DNA of 64,000 nucleotides, from NCBI RefSeq assembly GCF_910596095.1, contig NC_056540.1, forward strand, positions 11,897,001 to 11,961,000, in the 5' to 3' direction. The notes under the pieces are model-generated. The model was not told the origin of the DNA, did no database searches, and saw only the letters and a program-made list of their open reading frames with translations. The translations under genes were made by a program, and so were the position numbers. The stretch is from Thunnus maccoyii (taxonomy: Eukaryota; Chordata; Actinopteri; Scombriformes; Scombridae). Below are positions 38,000 through 50,776 of this stretch, one piece after another (positions within the stretch are counted from its first letter, which is position 1; each line of letters opens with the position of its first letter).

Positions 38000-39330
38000 A
38001 TATTTATATTTTGCCTGTATCAATGTCTGAGCCTTGTCCTGGAGCCTCTTCATGAACTCTTCTTTTGTACAAAAATCCTTTTCCCACAATCAAAGTAGTT
38101 CCCTGCACCCATGTATGTTTAAAACAAAACAAAAGAAAAAAAGGGTTTGAACAATTTTCTATTATACCATTTTATTACAATTAAATTTACACTGGTCATA
38201 TAAAATGTAAAGTATAGAAATGTATTCTAATTATTGTAATTATGATTTATAAATAATAACATGAGAATTGTTTTTTTACATATCAAAATATAAAGTTAGT
38301 TGAAAGATGTACAATGTAGATATAGAAAGCCTTTTGTGAAATGTTTTTTTGTTGTTAGCATGTTTGAAGATGATTGTTTATTGTTTCAAAGTGTATATAC
38401 AGAAACTGTACATGTTTTCTAATTACATATTGTAAATGTATTCCTTAATTAAAAAGAAATAATCCAGTTTTCAATGTGGCTACAATCTGGAGTTCATTTT
38501 CTTTTGCACATATTGATAAAAAGAAAAAAAAGTCCAGCTACACTTTTAATCTAGGATAAAAAGCCAGAGCTCACTACCCAGAGTTCACTGAGAACAAAAG
38601 GACCTTTCACTGCAGCTTACCTGTTTTATGTTCAAAATCGTGGCTTAGCTAGTCATTCAAAAGGAAAGGTTTACATTGTTCCCGCCGGATACCACATGAT
38701 ATAGTCAAACACGCAAAACCTCTACTTCATTCCTACTTAGAAACATGTAATTTCATAGGGGATAATGAGTGCATGTAGACATACTCACAAGTCAAGTCAA
38801 GTTTATTCATAAAGCCCAAAATGTCAAGTCTCTCTCATACTGTTTTACAGTCTGTACAGTAGATTACTGTGTTTAAAAAGATTGATTTGAATTGATGGAT
38901 TATCACAGGATCCAGCTTTATGTACAAGACTTTTTCGACCTTTTCAGTGTTTAAAAAACCCTCAGGCAGTTTGATGTGTTACATAAAATATCAAAACAAG
39001 ATCTGTATGCCTCACAAAACATATACTACACAGATTAAAGAATGACAGGCAGTCTAAAGCAGATCAGACCTGTGATCTGTTTTACCTGCAGGAAGGCAAT
39101 TAATGAATGCAGGACATAAGGTTTATTGGGTGCCAAATGCTTTTAATAAGCTTGCCACAGACCTTGTCTGGGCTGTGTGATGTGTTTCATGCTGCTAGAA
39201 CACTTCCACTCCAGCAGCTAAGCAAACAGGCTGTGCGATTCCAGATGGAGGGGCCTCTGTTCATTGGTCCAGACAGGCTTGAAAGCCTCCATTGAGCCAG
39301 TCAGGAGGAATTTGGGGTACTAATGCCACT
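38000..39330. other. Spacer between slc7a2 and pdgfrl
   Basis: AT-rich sequence without a supported exon. A short tract at about 38787-38850 (tandem CAAGT, then 'tttattcataaagccc') looks like the reverse-complemented tail of a teleost retroelement. Confidence 0.5.
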
Positions 39331-39518
39331 CTCAGGAGGTGGAATTTGTGTGATTCTGGTAAACAGCTGACCGCTCACTTCGCAAGCTCTGCCCTCCTCC
39401 TCCTTTTTTCTCTTTTCTCTCTTTCCCTTCCCTCCTTTTGGTTTCAGTAGTCGCCACTTTGTGTTGAACTGCATGAACTAACAATCCACAGACCACTCCG
39501 ATAATCCACTGATCAATC

Positions 39519-42500
39519 ATGCCTTTGGTGAACTCGTTTGGGTCGAAGGGGAGGCTGGTGCTGAGCACTCTCTTTATTTATGCTGTAATCTTCGAGTTAG
39601 GTAAGTGACTTTATTCACTTGCTGAGCAGTTCTGTGAACATGCATTCCTAGAATTACCAAGAAGGGAAGGTTTCTCTTGACCTAATGTACAATATGGCTT
39701 ACTCTAGAGGTCGGCATCTAATGAAACAATGCCAATACCACACACAGTAATCTTCTTTCTTAAGATATGACTGATTATCACTAAATTTATATCACCAAAC
39801 ACATGACTATTTCTGCATTTATGAATTATTATTGCATCATGTGCTCTGTACACTGTGTAGCTTATTGCCAAAATGATGCCCAAGAACAGAGGACCAGTCC
39901 AGGGAGGAAGGCCGGCAAACCAAAACTTGGGAAAGTAACAAACAAAGGGCCCCGAGCTGTAACAGCCAAGGTCAAAGCTGTACCTGCAGCCCAGGCACAG
40001 ACTTTCCTCACACAGGTATTTCAACAGGCACACAATTACTTTTCTTATGTAACAGGAACCTTCATCAATCACTTTTTCATAAGAAGGCACTTTTGGTAGA
40101 TAAATATAATTTTTGTATATCTGTATGATTTTGTATCTTACACATGCAGGTGCTAAACAGAGGTAAGTTTACAAGGGTGGGAGAGATGATAAGCGTTCAG
40201 TCTGGAGACACTCTGGAGCTGAGGTGCAGGGGCAAACCTGTGCAGTGGGGCGTCCCCTCTTACCTGGAGGAGGATGATGATGGGAGGCTCAAGTAAGCTT
40301 CATGGTTGTTAAATCTTGCACGATGTACAATTCATTCTTTAGCCGATAAAGCCATCATGTTCAAGCTTACACAAAATAATTGGTAGAATCTGTTTTGCCT
40401 CCGCAGGACTGCCCAATTTGAGCGATATGGAGTTCTAACATTAGTCAACACTACAGGAGCAGACACAGGGGAGTACACCTGTTATCCTATGTACTGTGAA
40501 GACACAGACTGCAGAAAGGAATATGACAAAGCTGTGAAAGTCTTTGTCTTCTTTCCAGGTACAATGACTCAACTTTATTGATGCTTACATGTGCACTTCT
40601 CAGAACTGCAGCCCTCTGATTTATTTTACCACCAGCTTGATAGGAAGCTTTTTTCATTGACATGTTATCTTATCACCAATCTGCCTTATCTCCTACCTGT
40701 ACCGATCAGACCCACAAGAGCTATTTGTTCCGTCGTCGGACTACTATGAAGTAATTCAGCTGAGAACCAACTGGCCAACAGTCCTCCCCTGCCAGGTGAC
40801 GTCACCTGAAGCCAAGGTAACTCTGCACCGTGAGTTCCCACCAGTGGAGGTGGCAGTGGACGGGACAGAGATCTCCTTTAATGTCAAGAAGGGCTTCACC
40901 ATCCATCGCCCCCGGCCTTATCACGCTGGAGCCTTGTACTGTGTAGCCAGTCTGGGCAACCTGAGGCAGAGCTCCACCAAATACATGCTCATCTATGTCA
41001 ACTGTGAGTGTGGCTACAGAGTCGTGCATTCCTTCAGTCATACTTTTATTTGGTGCCTTTAACTGTTTGTTGCTGCTCAGGGTCATGGCCATGTGGAGCC
41101 TATAGCAGCGTGCATTAGACAGCCGACAGGGAAATATAATGGACAAGTAGTAAAACCAACACACACAAAGAAACAATCACTTATAACAACAAGATTCACA
41201 CCTGATTCTTGCCCATCTGACTTTTACAAGCATAGGTGGAAAGTAACTGACAGAAATTTGACTATTTTTTACATTTGAGAGCAGTAAAACACCCTAAACA
41301 CCATGCTTTAAGCCTGGGAATCTATGACATTTCCTAAAGTGACCCAGAATATACAAAAATGGAATATTTCAACTCTTTTCATTTTTGTGCAGCTGATACA
41401 CACTTTTTTTTACACAGACGGGTGTTTCAGGTTAAAGTTGACCCATGTTTGCTCAAAAATTCAAAAATTACAAATACAAGATGTTATAGCATTCTTCACA
41501 TTAAGTAATATTGAAATCATGACAACATATATCATTTAGGTAACATAGGACCATAATGTAGTGTGATTGTGGATGTCTTTTTCCCCATAAACAAATAGCA
41601 TGAAACCTGAAGAATACACTCTCTCTGCTCCGTGAAAGCTTACTTAAGGATTAATCACTCATTTATTGGGGACTGATAAGGTATTTGTGAATGAAAAATA
41701 AATTTGTAATTCAGAGGTTTGGTATAGAGACTATGAGGGGATACTGTTAAGGGTTAGAGTAGTAGAAACAGCCCTCTTGTTGGTGTGTTATGTACTTGTA
41801 TACAAAGTAGTACTACTACTTGAAGAAAACCAGACAAAAAAAGGGGGAGAAAATACTGTATGTGCCGACTTAACTTGTTTGGTGTAACTTATCACTTACA
41901 TAGCTCTCTGATATTCCACATTTTAGACCCCATGGCTCCTCCTGCCCCAGTGATCCAGGCCTCGACGAGCACGGTGACCGTGGGTGAGAATCTGCGTGTC
42001 AGCTGCACTGTGGTGGGAGAACAAGATGTGGCCATAGAGATCACCTGGGAGTACCCTGGACAGCAGGTCAGCATGCTAAAAACAGCGATTTTTGCTTCAC
42101 CACTTTACATAAAGGATACTTTTAAATTGTTTATAAGTAACTAATGACTTAGTTAGTGTTAATAAATGAGTTATTAAAGCTTTACAGATGAGTAGTAAGC
42201 GATTTTTATGCATAAAAATAACTTGTTTGCCTGTTGAGCTAAATTAAGTGAAGGGTCCGCGTAGTTGGTGTACATCCTCTGCCAATACAGCTTACTTTGT
42301 CTTTTTATCTAGTTAATCATTAGTCAACAAGCATTCCACCTATATAATGCAGGTCATCCCGGCCCATAGTCATTCATAAATGACTTACTAATATTTATTA
42401 AGCTGTGGACTTTTTGTGCTGGTTACAGATAGGGAGGCCTATGTACACACAGGACAGCGTCAGTCCAGTCAGTGGAGGTCCAGCTCGACAGCAAACTCAG

Positions 42501-42635
42501 TCTGTTCTCCTGGTGGATGAGGTGAGGGATGTGGACCAGGGAACGTACACATGCACCGCTCAGAACCTGCAAGGAGCCAAATCAGTGACCACCACCATTA
42601 AAGTGGTCCCCAAAACTAAACCTAAGAAACCATGA
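39519..42635 (+). CDS. pdgfrl: Platelet-derived growth factor receptor-like protein
   Basis: Secreted protein related to the ligand-binding ectodomain of PDGF receptors, without a membrane span or kinase. Exons: 39519-39600, 39861-40015, 40150-40292, 40407-40558, 40710-41003, 41927-42066, 42429-42635. Phases agree, giving 390 aa (human 375). The N terminus is basic (GSKGR) then hydrophobic (LVLSTLFIYAVIFELAYC), a likely signal peptide, followed by a Lys/Arg-rich linker to about residue 75. There are three Ig-like domains: LELRCRG to GEYTCYPMYC (about 92-178), LPCQVTS to GALYCVAS (about 180-275), and LRVSCTVVG to GTYTCTAQN (about 280-385). The protein ends in a basic TKPKKP tail. It follows slc7a2 in the same orientation, as in human 8p22. 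Confidence 0.93.
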
Positions 42636-42840
42636 GACGCTACAGCTGCATGACATCACTGATGCAGCAGTTAGCTCTGCCATATTAAACAGTATTACTT
42701 CACCAATGAGAAGATGACATCAAAAGATATATTTCTTCTTCCGTAATTATGAATAATGGAAACACACTGTAATGATAGCGCAGATCTAGTTTTTCAGACG
42801 AATGTACTGTATGTAAATTGTTGTGCATCATAAGTTTGTA

Positions 42841-42846
42841 TATTAA
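42841..42846 (+). terminator. pdgfrl: pdgfrl poly(A) signal candidate
   Basis: ATTAAA-type hexamer about 205 bp past the pdgfrl stop. No better AATAAA lies nearby. Confidence 0.4.
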
Positions 42847-42886
42847 ACAGCTTTATAAACACATGGGGTTAATTGTCTTACTCTAC

Positions 42887-42889
<3 letters not shown>

Positions 42890-42941
<52 letters not shown>
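42890..42941. repeat. (TTA)n microsatellite
   Basis: About 17 uninterrupted TTA triplets just downstream of pdgfrl. Confidence 0.95.
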
Positions 42942-43307
42942 GGCACTTTGTGTATTTTTCATTGAGAGCGATTCTTCTTCCCATAAATATGAGTTAAAAT
43001 TAAAATTCTGAAATGTCATGATGTAGTATCAATATTATGATAGACTATATAAAGTGATCATTATGACACGATAAATGGTCTCATAATTTTGTCATAATAC
43101 TAATTACATTGTTGGATACATTTTGTTCTACTGAGAAATTAAGCCAAACGTTTGTGTGAAAAATCTCACTTGATTTTGACAAAAATGACCTCCTACCTCC
43201 CAACCTGTGCACTGTGTTGCCTCCAAGTTCCCATTAAAGTCTGGTGATATTCTATATTTTTACATTCAAATTGCATGAAAAGACCAAAACTAACACTCAA
43301 GTGAACT

Positions 43308-43390
43308 CAAGTCAAGTCAAATTTTATTTCTATAGCACCAAATCACAATTGAAGTTATCTCAGGGCACTTTTCACATAGAGCAGCCCAAT
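43308..43390 (-). mobile_element. Retroelement 3' tail, reverse orientation
   Basis: Read on the minus strand: 'ctctatgtgaaaagtgccct', 'gagataac', 'gtgatttggtgctata', then tandem TTGAC pentamers. This is the same tail as at 3086-3331 but inverted and 5'-truncated, with a TTGAC rather than TTGAA tail repeat. Confidence 0.6.
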
Positions 43391-44106
43391 CGCCAGAATA
43401 AAATATTGGCATTGTACGTTTCTGCAAACCATTGATACAATAGATTTGAAATACATCTACCACCATAAATGTCTGAACACCACAAACACATATTATAAAT
43501 GTTGTGATTTTTCAGGAAGCAAATACTAATGAACCATCAGGTGCACTCCCTTGGAACTGGCCAAATTAAACGGGACGTGGCAATCATTGATGCTATTAAT
43601 TATTAATTATGTTGTCAAACAACATTGTACTTGGAAAGTTATCAATGTTTAAGGTGTTTGTTTAAAAGTAAACACAGTGCACATTTGAGTTCCACAAGGC
43701 AGAGCCTCTGTATCTAAATTAAACTTTATGATGACATTACTGGAACATAAAGGAAGATGAAAATGTTCAGACTCTGTAGAACAATATGAATGAATGCTTG
43801 AATTAAAAACAAATATGAAAAAACTTGAGAACCATAAGCACTGAAATAAAATTTTAGAAAATAAATGCATCTGTAGTTTATTGATACTACTGGTGTGAAA
43901 CTGTGACATTTGTGTCATCTGCACAAAGTGTTGGCAAAACTGAGTCAGAAACATTTGGCAGATAATTCATGAAAATTAAAAAGAGCAATGGTTAAAGAAT
44001 ATAAGTATCCCACATGGTAACATTACTGTAGCTGTGTCTCTTTTCAGACTTTAATGATTCTCAGGGGTCACAGTGATCACTATGATGTAATGAGTTTGCT
44101 ACTCAG

Positions 44107-44359
44107 CTCCAGGCTGAGAAAGAGGCAAGTCAGGCCCTCCAGGCAGAAAATGCCCAGCTTAGGGAGAAGCTGAAGAAGCAGCGAGATAAGAGCATTGTTG
44201 CTGTAATGTCTGTTCAAATGCTGGTAGAGGAGGAAATTTCAGAGGAGAAGGTCCTGGAGAAAAAAAAGAGGTGCTCAGTGTGGAAAAGAATCCACCACTT
44301 ATTTGGTTTAAGGAGGAGAAAGGACGACAAGCAGGAGAATGAGTCAATAATCAACTAAG
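44107..44359 (+). pseudogene. Coiled-coil coding-like segment, copy 1 (unrecognised, early stop)
   Basis: From a possible acceptor (TTTGCTACTCAG) the plus strand reads LQAEKEASQALQAENAQLRE, then KLKKQRDKSIVAVMSVQMLV, then EEEISEEKVLEKKKRCSVWK and RIHHLFGLRRRK to a TAA after ESIIN. The heptad-like start suggests a coiled coil, and the end is strongly basic. Homology to copy 2 continues past this TAA, where copy 2 has CAA, so the stop looks like a truncating change. I do not recognise the family. It could be a terminal exon of a small gene or a decayed duplicate; upstream exons were not found. Confidence 0.45.
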
Positions 44360-44429
44360 ACTCCTACACTGCAGTGACTCAGCACCCACTGTTTTATTAT
44401 AAATGTTCTGTATTAGTGTATTTTGTTGT

Positions 44430-44672
44430 ACTGTAGTTGTATTGTGGAAGGAGCAGGAGGAAAAGACACTTGTTGCAATAATGGCTGTCAAAATGCTGCT
44501 AGAGGAGGACATTTCTGAGGAGAAAGTCCTGGAGAAAAAAAGAGGCGCTCAGAGTGGAAAAAGAATCCACTACTTCTTCAGTTTGAGGAGGAGAAACAAG
44601 AACAAGCAGAAGAATGAGTCATCAATTAACCAAGACTCCTACATTGCTGTGACTCAGCACCCCCCATTTTAA
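44430..44672 (+). CDS. Coiled-coil coding-like segment, copy 2 (unrecognised)
   Basis: Tandem duplicate of 44183-44440. It reads WKEQEEKTLVAIMAVKMLLE, EDISEEKVLEKKRGAQSGKR, IHYFFSLRRRNKNKQKNESS, then INQDSYIAVTQHPPF and stop. Relative to copy 1 it has lost one A after GAGAAAAAA and gained one A about 20 bases later, so nine residues are frame-shifted and the frame is then restored. AATAAA at 44777-44782 could be its poly(A) signal. The product is unknown. Keeping the frame through paired indels suggests past coding constraint, but no upstream exon or start is established. Confidence 0.4.
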   Translation, partial: TVVVLWKEQEEKTLVAIMAVKMLLEEDISEEKVLEKKRGAQSGKRIHYFFSLRRRNKNKQKNESSINQDSYIAVTQHPPF

Positions 44673-44776
44673 TAATCATGCTCTGTATAATTGTATTTTA
44701 TAGTACTGTAGTTGTATTGATGTATTGTTGAGTTATGTTTTCTTTTCTGTCTGTTATCACCCTCTTCATAACATAG

Positions 44777-44782
44777 AATAAA
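44777..44782 (+). terminator. Poly(A) signal after the duplicated segment
   Basis: AATAAA about 105 bp after the stop of copy 2. It supports the idea that the duplicated segment is a 3'-terminal exon. Confidence 0.35.
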
Positions 44783-45699
44783 GTCAATTACAGAACAGAA
44801 AATGTTCTGATCTTTAATGGTTGTCCAAACAGAAAATTAGAATCTCCTATGCTGGTACGGCATCAACATTTGAAGGATTGTTCAGAGTGAGTGACTGCAC
44901 ATTTTATCTAAATATTGCCGTTGAATGATGCACTCAATCAAAGATTATGACCATTTTTGTCAAATGCGCATGCTGACAAGAATTTGGCCAGGTCATATTG
45001 GAAAATAACTGGCTTGTACCAAAAAATAAACCACTTACTTTTTTAGAGGTTCAGTCAAATTGGGTTATGTATCAAATCCTGAGAAAATTAGATTAAATGT
45101 GTAGCCTACATGTGGAGAAGAAAAAAAAATTGCTACAAATTCAAAATGGTGGAAAATGTGTAGGCAGAAACTGTCATGGCCTATATGACCTTCCATGGTT
45201 GGGCAGCTGTGGTTGGACCAAGCAATCAAGAAGAAAAGTAGTTTCTACACTTCAAGGTTCAAGAGTTTTGAGATAAAACGTTAAATGCTAAGTATATAAA
45301 TGGTGGGCCCCATCTGCACCAAACACGAATCCATTCTTCCTGATTAATTGGCTTTAATGAACTTTACATACATGAAATTTGATTGAAACCTGTTCAATAA
45401 TTGAAAGAGCCTCTCCAGCCATGATGCAAGATGTATATAAAATACTCTACTTTGAATAATAATTTGTGCCTGATATGTTTTTTCCACAAAAAAATGATCA
45501 GTTATCTTGTTAAAATCCTTAAAATGACACCTACTCCTTCTCCCTCACTTAAAATGACAGAATCTACAAATATGCAAATAATAAAGTTTAACTGCTGGAC
45601 AAAAGAAGTCTCCTGCTTCACTATTACGTTCATTCTCAGTGTTTGTGCTCTTGAGGCATCAAGTTTCCGCATCACATTTGTGTACATTAAATATTGGAT

Positions 45700-46077
45700 C
45701 ATGATTGGCTCCAAAGTTAAGGTAAATGTTCCTGCGCGCCCACTTTCCTGCTCGCTAGATGGCGCAGTCTCTCTTCACAATGTAAAGTGTGTCAGTGGCG
45801 TTACCGGGGGACAGGCACATGTTTCCCTGCCTCTCATATTTCCTCTCACTCACTCTGTTCTCTGCTGTTCAAATCTCCGAGAGGGAAAACAGACAGTCTG
45901 CGCTCCTCTCTCCACGCCGCCAGCAGGCTGATCACTGTCTGCTGCGCACCAAGTCCTGGAAAATATCCTGCGGAGCCACGTAAACGCCATTTGTTTCATT
46001 ATATAACCGGCGAGAGACAAAACTGCAACAGAGTAGGTACCAGAGCTGACCAAGAGATGTCCTGCATGCAGAATATG
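45700..46077 (+). promoter_or_regulatory. Promoter-like region with possible first coding exon
   Basis: The region carries an ATTGG (CCAAT) box near 45703, more CG dinucleotides than its surroundings, and a TATATAA-like box near 46000. ATG at 46057 follows, reading MSCMQNM to a consensus donor ATG|GTGAGC at 46077/46078. This would be a plus-strand gene whose remaining exons lie beyond a very long first intron or outside the window. I cannot name it. The mammalian neighbour MTUS1 is an obvious candidate but nothing here matches it. Confidence 0.3.
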
Positions 46078-46370
46078 GTGAGCGCCAGTTTTTTCTAATC
46101 TTTCCCTGATCCCTGATTCTCCCTGCATGCTGCGACGCAGCCGGGATCTGCGTAGTGCATGTTGTGGTCCATGATGATGGCATGTTCAAAACCTTCTGCA
46201 GACTAGTCCTGAATGAATGAAATAAACTTGATAAGCTTGACTGTGCAGATTAAAGCGTTTGAACTAATGACACAGCGTTGCTCTTAACTGGACCACAGAC
46301 TTTATGTGCTCAAATCAGGGTTAATCCTCACAGTTTGTTTGGCTGTCGTCCTGGCATTTGCAAGGGATTT

Positions 46371-46371
46371 C

Positions 46372-46415
<44 letters not shown>

Positions 46416-46445
46416 TGAGTGAGAGAGAGAGAGAAAGAGAGAGAG
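46371..46445. repeat. Compound (GT)n-(GA)n microsatellite
   Basis: A GT tract to about 46403 passes directly into a GA tract to about 46445, about 300 bp downstream of the possible first exon. Confidence 0.9.
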
Positions 46446-49400
46446 GAGGCTGAAGGATCTACAACGCATATTTTGTCATTTATATTCAGTCACTTTGCAG
46501 CTATGGTGGTCTCATGCACTTCCACTGTAGTGTATTGAAGTGTTTGCCCTGCACGGCTGTAAATGTTTGGGTTGAAGCTCACACTTCAGGGTCTCTTTTG
46601 ATGCACAGGAGTTTGGGGACAAAAGCTGTGTGTTTGTGTGTGGGTGGAGGGGGAGACTCCGGCTCAGTCTTGGGGACTGCCAGGCTGTCGTCGTGGAGAC
46701 CAGAGGCCACAGGTGACCTCTGACCTGAGGACTCAGGGAGCGCTGCAGGAAGTGTGGTGGTTATGGGTGCGTGCTGACGCAAGTGAAGGAGCAGGTCTGA
46801 CAATAGAGACACAATAGATGTGTGAGCTGTTGTTAGAGACTACGTGGTAACCATTCCTATAATTTAGGAATGAATTATGGGCGGATTCAAGGTTATATAC
46901 TGCTGTGTCTGCTGGTGTGATTGTGCAAGACTGATCACTGGCAATCACCGAGACAAGTTAAATACTGTTTAGGGTTAAAGTCACCACACAAAAATGCATC
47001 TCTTCATCTCATCCAGCCTACTTCCGTATGACACAGGGGTGACTGAGGATTGGGCAGAGAGTCAAGATTTTGCAGCCAGCCCTCCTTTATCATCGACTGT
47101 GAAAACAAATCAAAACATATAAAATAGTGCAGTGTTAGCTCAAGGTGGAGATCAGGAGTTTCCTGAAATCGTATGCCAAAAAAACACATCTTCTCATTTA
47201 CCTCAGGGGTATCAATCCTTGCAGATAGGTTTAGCTTTATATGCCCAGTTTTTGAGTTAGTAGTGTCTGAAACTTCTGCTCCCACTCCAATATAATATAG
47301 TTGAATTTCTCTGCTCAAAGAATGTAAAATTGTCATTTGACTTAATTGCAGAAACTACCTGCTTGGCCAGACACCACTAGTGTTCTGTGAGAAAATGTGG
47401 TTGTTCTTGTGATTTGGGTGAACAGACCCTTTAAGACTGCATTGACATTAAGTGAAACACCTGTTGTAGATTCTTGAAAGAATATTTTTTGCACCTACTT
47501 TATTAACTGAAAATTTGTAAGATTCACAAATTGTTTTGCTAATTTATTAAGTAAAGACACCATAATATACTGATTACAGCTTCTCACATGTGAAGTGACG
47601 TTTACAGTTGCTATTGTGTGTTTTTTTTATCTTCTCAAAACTCCTACAGTCACCCCTAAAATACTGTCACATTATCAACAGTGTGTTATTCAAAAGTGTC
47701 ATTATGTTAGATTTTGCCTGTAAAGCAAAGCTAATCTGTTAGCTGAGGGCTTGTGGAGACATTCTTGACAGCAACCTCTTAGCACAGCCCGTCTCTTTGC
47801 TGCTCTCCTCTCAGCAGAATCAGCCAGACAGCTGATGCGATGTCTTCATTCAGCTGTTTGAGTTCCCAGGGGATTGACACTCCCCTGTGTGTGTGTGTGT
47901 GTGTGTGTGTCCTCAAAGCACTGGCAGCTGATGAAACACTAATGGTGCTGACCATTAGATGTCTGCTGACCATTTGTTCCGTGTTGCCAAATTCAAGTCA
48001 ATGATACAAACTCATGAACTCCTTTATCATGAAACACAGTCGTTTTCTACCTCTGCTCCTCTCACAGTATGATGTTAGTTTTACAGTCACTAAAGGTGCA
48101 ATTGAATATTTTCCCCTTCACAGCCCAATAAATTCAACATCACTGTGAATTACAGAACAGAATGCTGTTAGTCTTGTTCTTGTTGTATGGTGTGTTAAGT
48201 GCATGGCAGGTCAGTCATGCGTACCGCAGTCTAGCAGATGGTGTAGCAGGGAGAGCACAGTTGTAATGGTATTGTGTTGGTTAACAGAGATTTCCCCTCA
48301 GGCCAGCCAGCTAATCAAACACTAATCAGCCCTTCTTCCACTCACTGGGTTCGGTCTGTCTCCCCTCCTCAACTCCTCAGCTTTTCCTCCCCTTTCTCCC
48401 CATCTTCTCACTGTTTGCTCCTAATCTCGGACCTGTTCCCTCCCTCCTGTCTGCACTCATCTCATCGACTCTTTGTAGACAGCGCCATGCCTGATTGCTC
48501 TGAGGAGAAAGTGTCGTCCTCTTACACTTAGAGCTTTCACACCTCGGTCATCCCTCTGCCTGTGGCTCACTTGATCCGCTCTCTGGGCCGTCTGTCGCTG
48601 CGATTAAAGCCTGGCTGGGATAAGAAAATCACTGTGGGACCTGACCTTGTGTGTAGGGCTGCCTGCCTGGATTCTGCTGGATATAAGACTTTAGATTTTT
48701 CAGCTTAAAGCTATCACAATAAATGTTAATAGTTTGGAGTAATGCATTGTCAGTATAACAAAGAAATGTTTTTGTGTACATAACTACCAGCAAACATATT
48801 CTATGTAACTCTGCACAAGATGATCAACCACATTAACTTTACCAGTCCACGCAAACTCTTGTGTCTCAGCTGGTTCAAGTTGCAGGTCTTACAACCTTAC
48901 AAGCTTGTTATTTTCCAACACACCCAAGTTAATCATTATCCCCAAGTGACAGGTGTTTCCTAATAGTTAAAGGTTCAGCTTTAAATGTTTGTTGCCATTC
49001 ATGCCATTTCCTCATGACAGCTTTAAAGCTACAATACAAGAAAACTTAAAACTCAAAAGCTTACATTTAGTATCTTGAAGATCTAGGTAAGTGATGATAC
49101 TGAAACTTCTTAGAGCTTGCTTAAATTATCTTAGAGACACCTTAAAGCTGCATGGATCAATATGTTTACATTAATAATGGATAGAATGGCTAATGTTTAA
49201 TGTGAAAGGAGTCTGTCGAACCCACAGAGAATTATCACTAAACTCCTCCATTTCTGTTGACTTTATGGAGCATTTTAGCATCTTTCAGCTCATTGTTTTG
49301 GTTTTAAAGCCTGTACAATTTTGGCTCAATCTATCTGCTGTCATCAACCTCGTTTCCAGCCGCAGCAGGCAGATGCTTTGAGCAAAAAAAGCTCTGATAA

Positions 49401-50776
49401 GCAACTGTTCGCTATCTGCCCAACTCCAAATAGCAGACTGGTGCATATAGTCAAGCATTAGCAACTATGGAACCATGCCAGGTGGCAAGAAACATGTCTC
49501 GAAACAAATACTAGTGTTGTTCGTGTCCGCTGGAAGTGTACATAGGCAACAAAGCTTGTTCCTGTCATCGGTCCTTGTCTACTACAAGGAGGTTACAGTT
49601 CTTTCCATACACTTTAAATGCAATATATCTTTCCAGCTCAAACCAATTATCTGCTGTAAGTCATACCAATTAAATGGCTATCATGATTATGTTGCATCAG
49701 CTGAAAACTTTTTGTGTTCAGTTTTAGATTAAACTTAGCCAACGTCGTCTGCTGGAAAACTTTTCAAAAGGTTTAAACTTGCACAAAGTTAGTGGGACCG
49801 ACTAAACATCACAGATTGATGATATATAACAGTTAAAATGTAAGTGTGAGTACGCATGGGTGGATTTGTCATAATGAGGAGCTAGCTTGGTGGCCCACAC
49901 GCTTAATTCTATCAATCAAAATCTGGCAAAATCACTGCCAGATGAACCAGATGTGTCAGATATTTCATATTTGTCTACTATCTAAAGTCTGCTGTGCCCA
50001 ACATTTCCTGGGTTATTTAAATTTTTGCCTGGATGGTTGATTGACCTGCCACCTGACTCCTGAACAATGGTTTTATCCTCATGGGACAGGCAGTATCCCC
50101 TGACCTTCAGAGGGGCAAGGTCTGTGAATGTAGGAGGGTGGACTGACCCCATACTGTGCTCTTTGTCTCTAAATGTCACCAACTCAGGGGGCAGACGGAA
50201 ATAGCTGCTCTCCGCCGCTAACTCAGGCAGCATCTCATCCTGGGACTATTGTCTTGTTAACAAACATAGCCTTTTTCCCCCCATGAGTCAGCCGTGGTGT
50301 GTTCTGACTTATCGTTTCCTTGTGTTTTTTATTGATTAGCCTTGTCTCCCTATGAGGAGCGCTTGCCTTCTGTAGATACCAGCAGTAATGGTTGTGCATG
50401 TGTGTTGGGATGGATTGTGTGTGTGTGTGTGCAGGGTACTTGGCCCCTGTCTCTTTTATTTAGTCTGAAGAGTTGTAGCGTTGCAGAACAAAAGGCCACG
50501 AGTCGGAGCCCTCCTCTGCGAGTGGGCATTGTTGTTTATTTATATCTGCGTGTACAAGTAGCGGTCGTCCAGGCTGCTCTGTTCTCTCCAACAGCATTTC
50601 AGTTTGCTGTCACGTCCTGTTCTTTTACATAAAATCAATACGGTGGATTTAAAGGTTATATTCAGTTACCTTCAATTGGCCAGCTTATGTCTCACTTAGG
50701 TCACACAGGTTGTAAAATAGAACAATAATGGTTACGACTCATTTGCACTCATTTTACTAGTCTTAGTTTGTTTTTC

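Noticed and set aside
45431-45931. Longest open frame outside the known genes (166 codons, plus strand)
   Set aside because: No recognisable domain, it begins in AT-rich sequence and runs into the promoter-like region; composition does not look coding.
50342-50400. Possible exon (reads SPYEERLPSVDTSSN after an acceptor-like TTGATTAG)
   Set aside because: The downstream donor is poor and there is no recognised homology; too weak to list.
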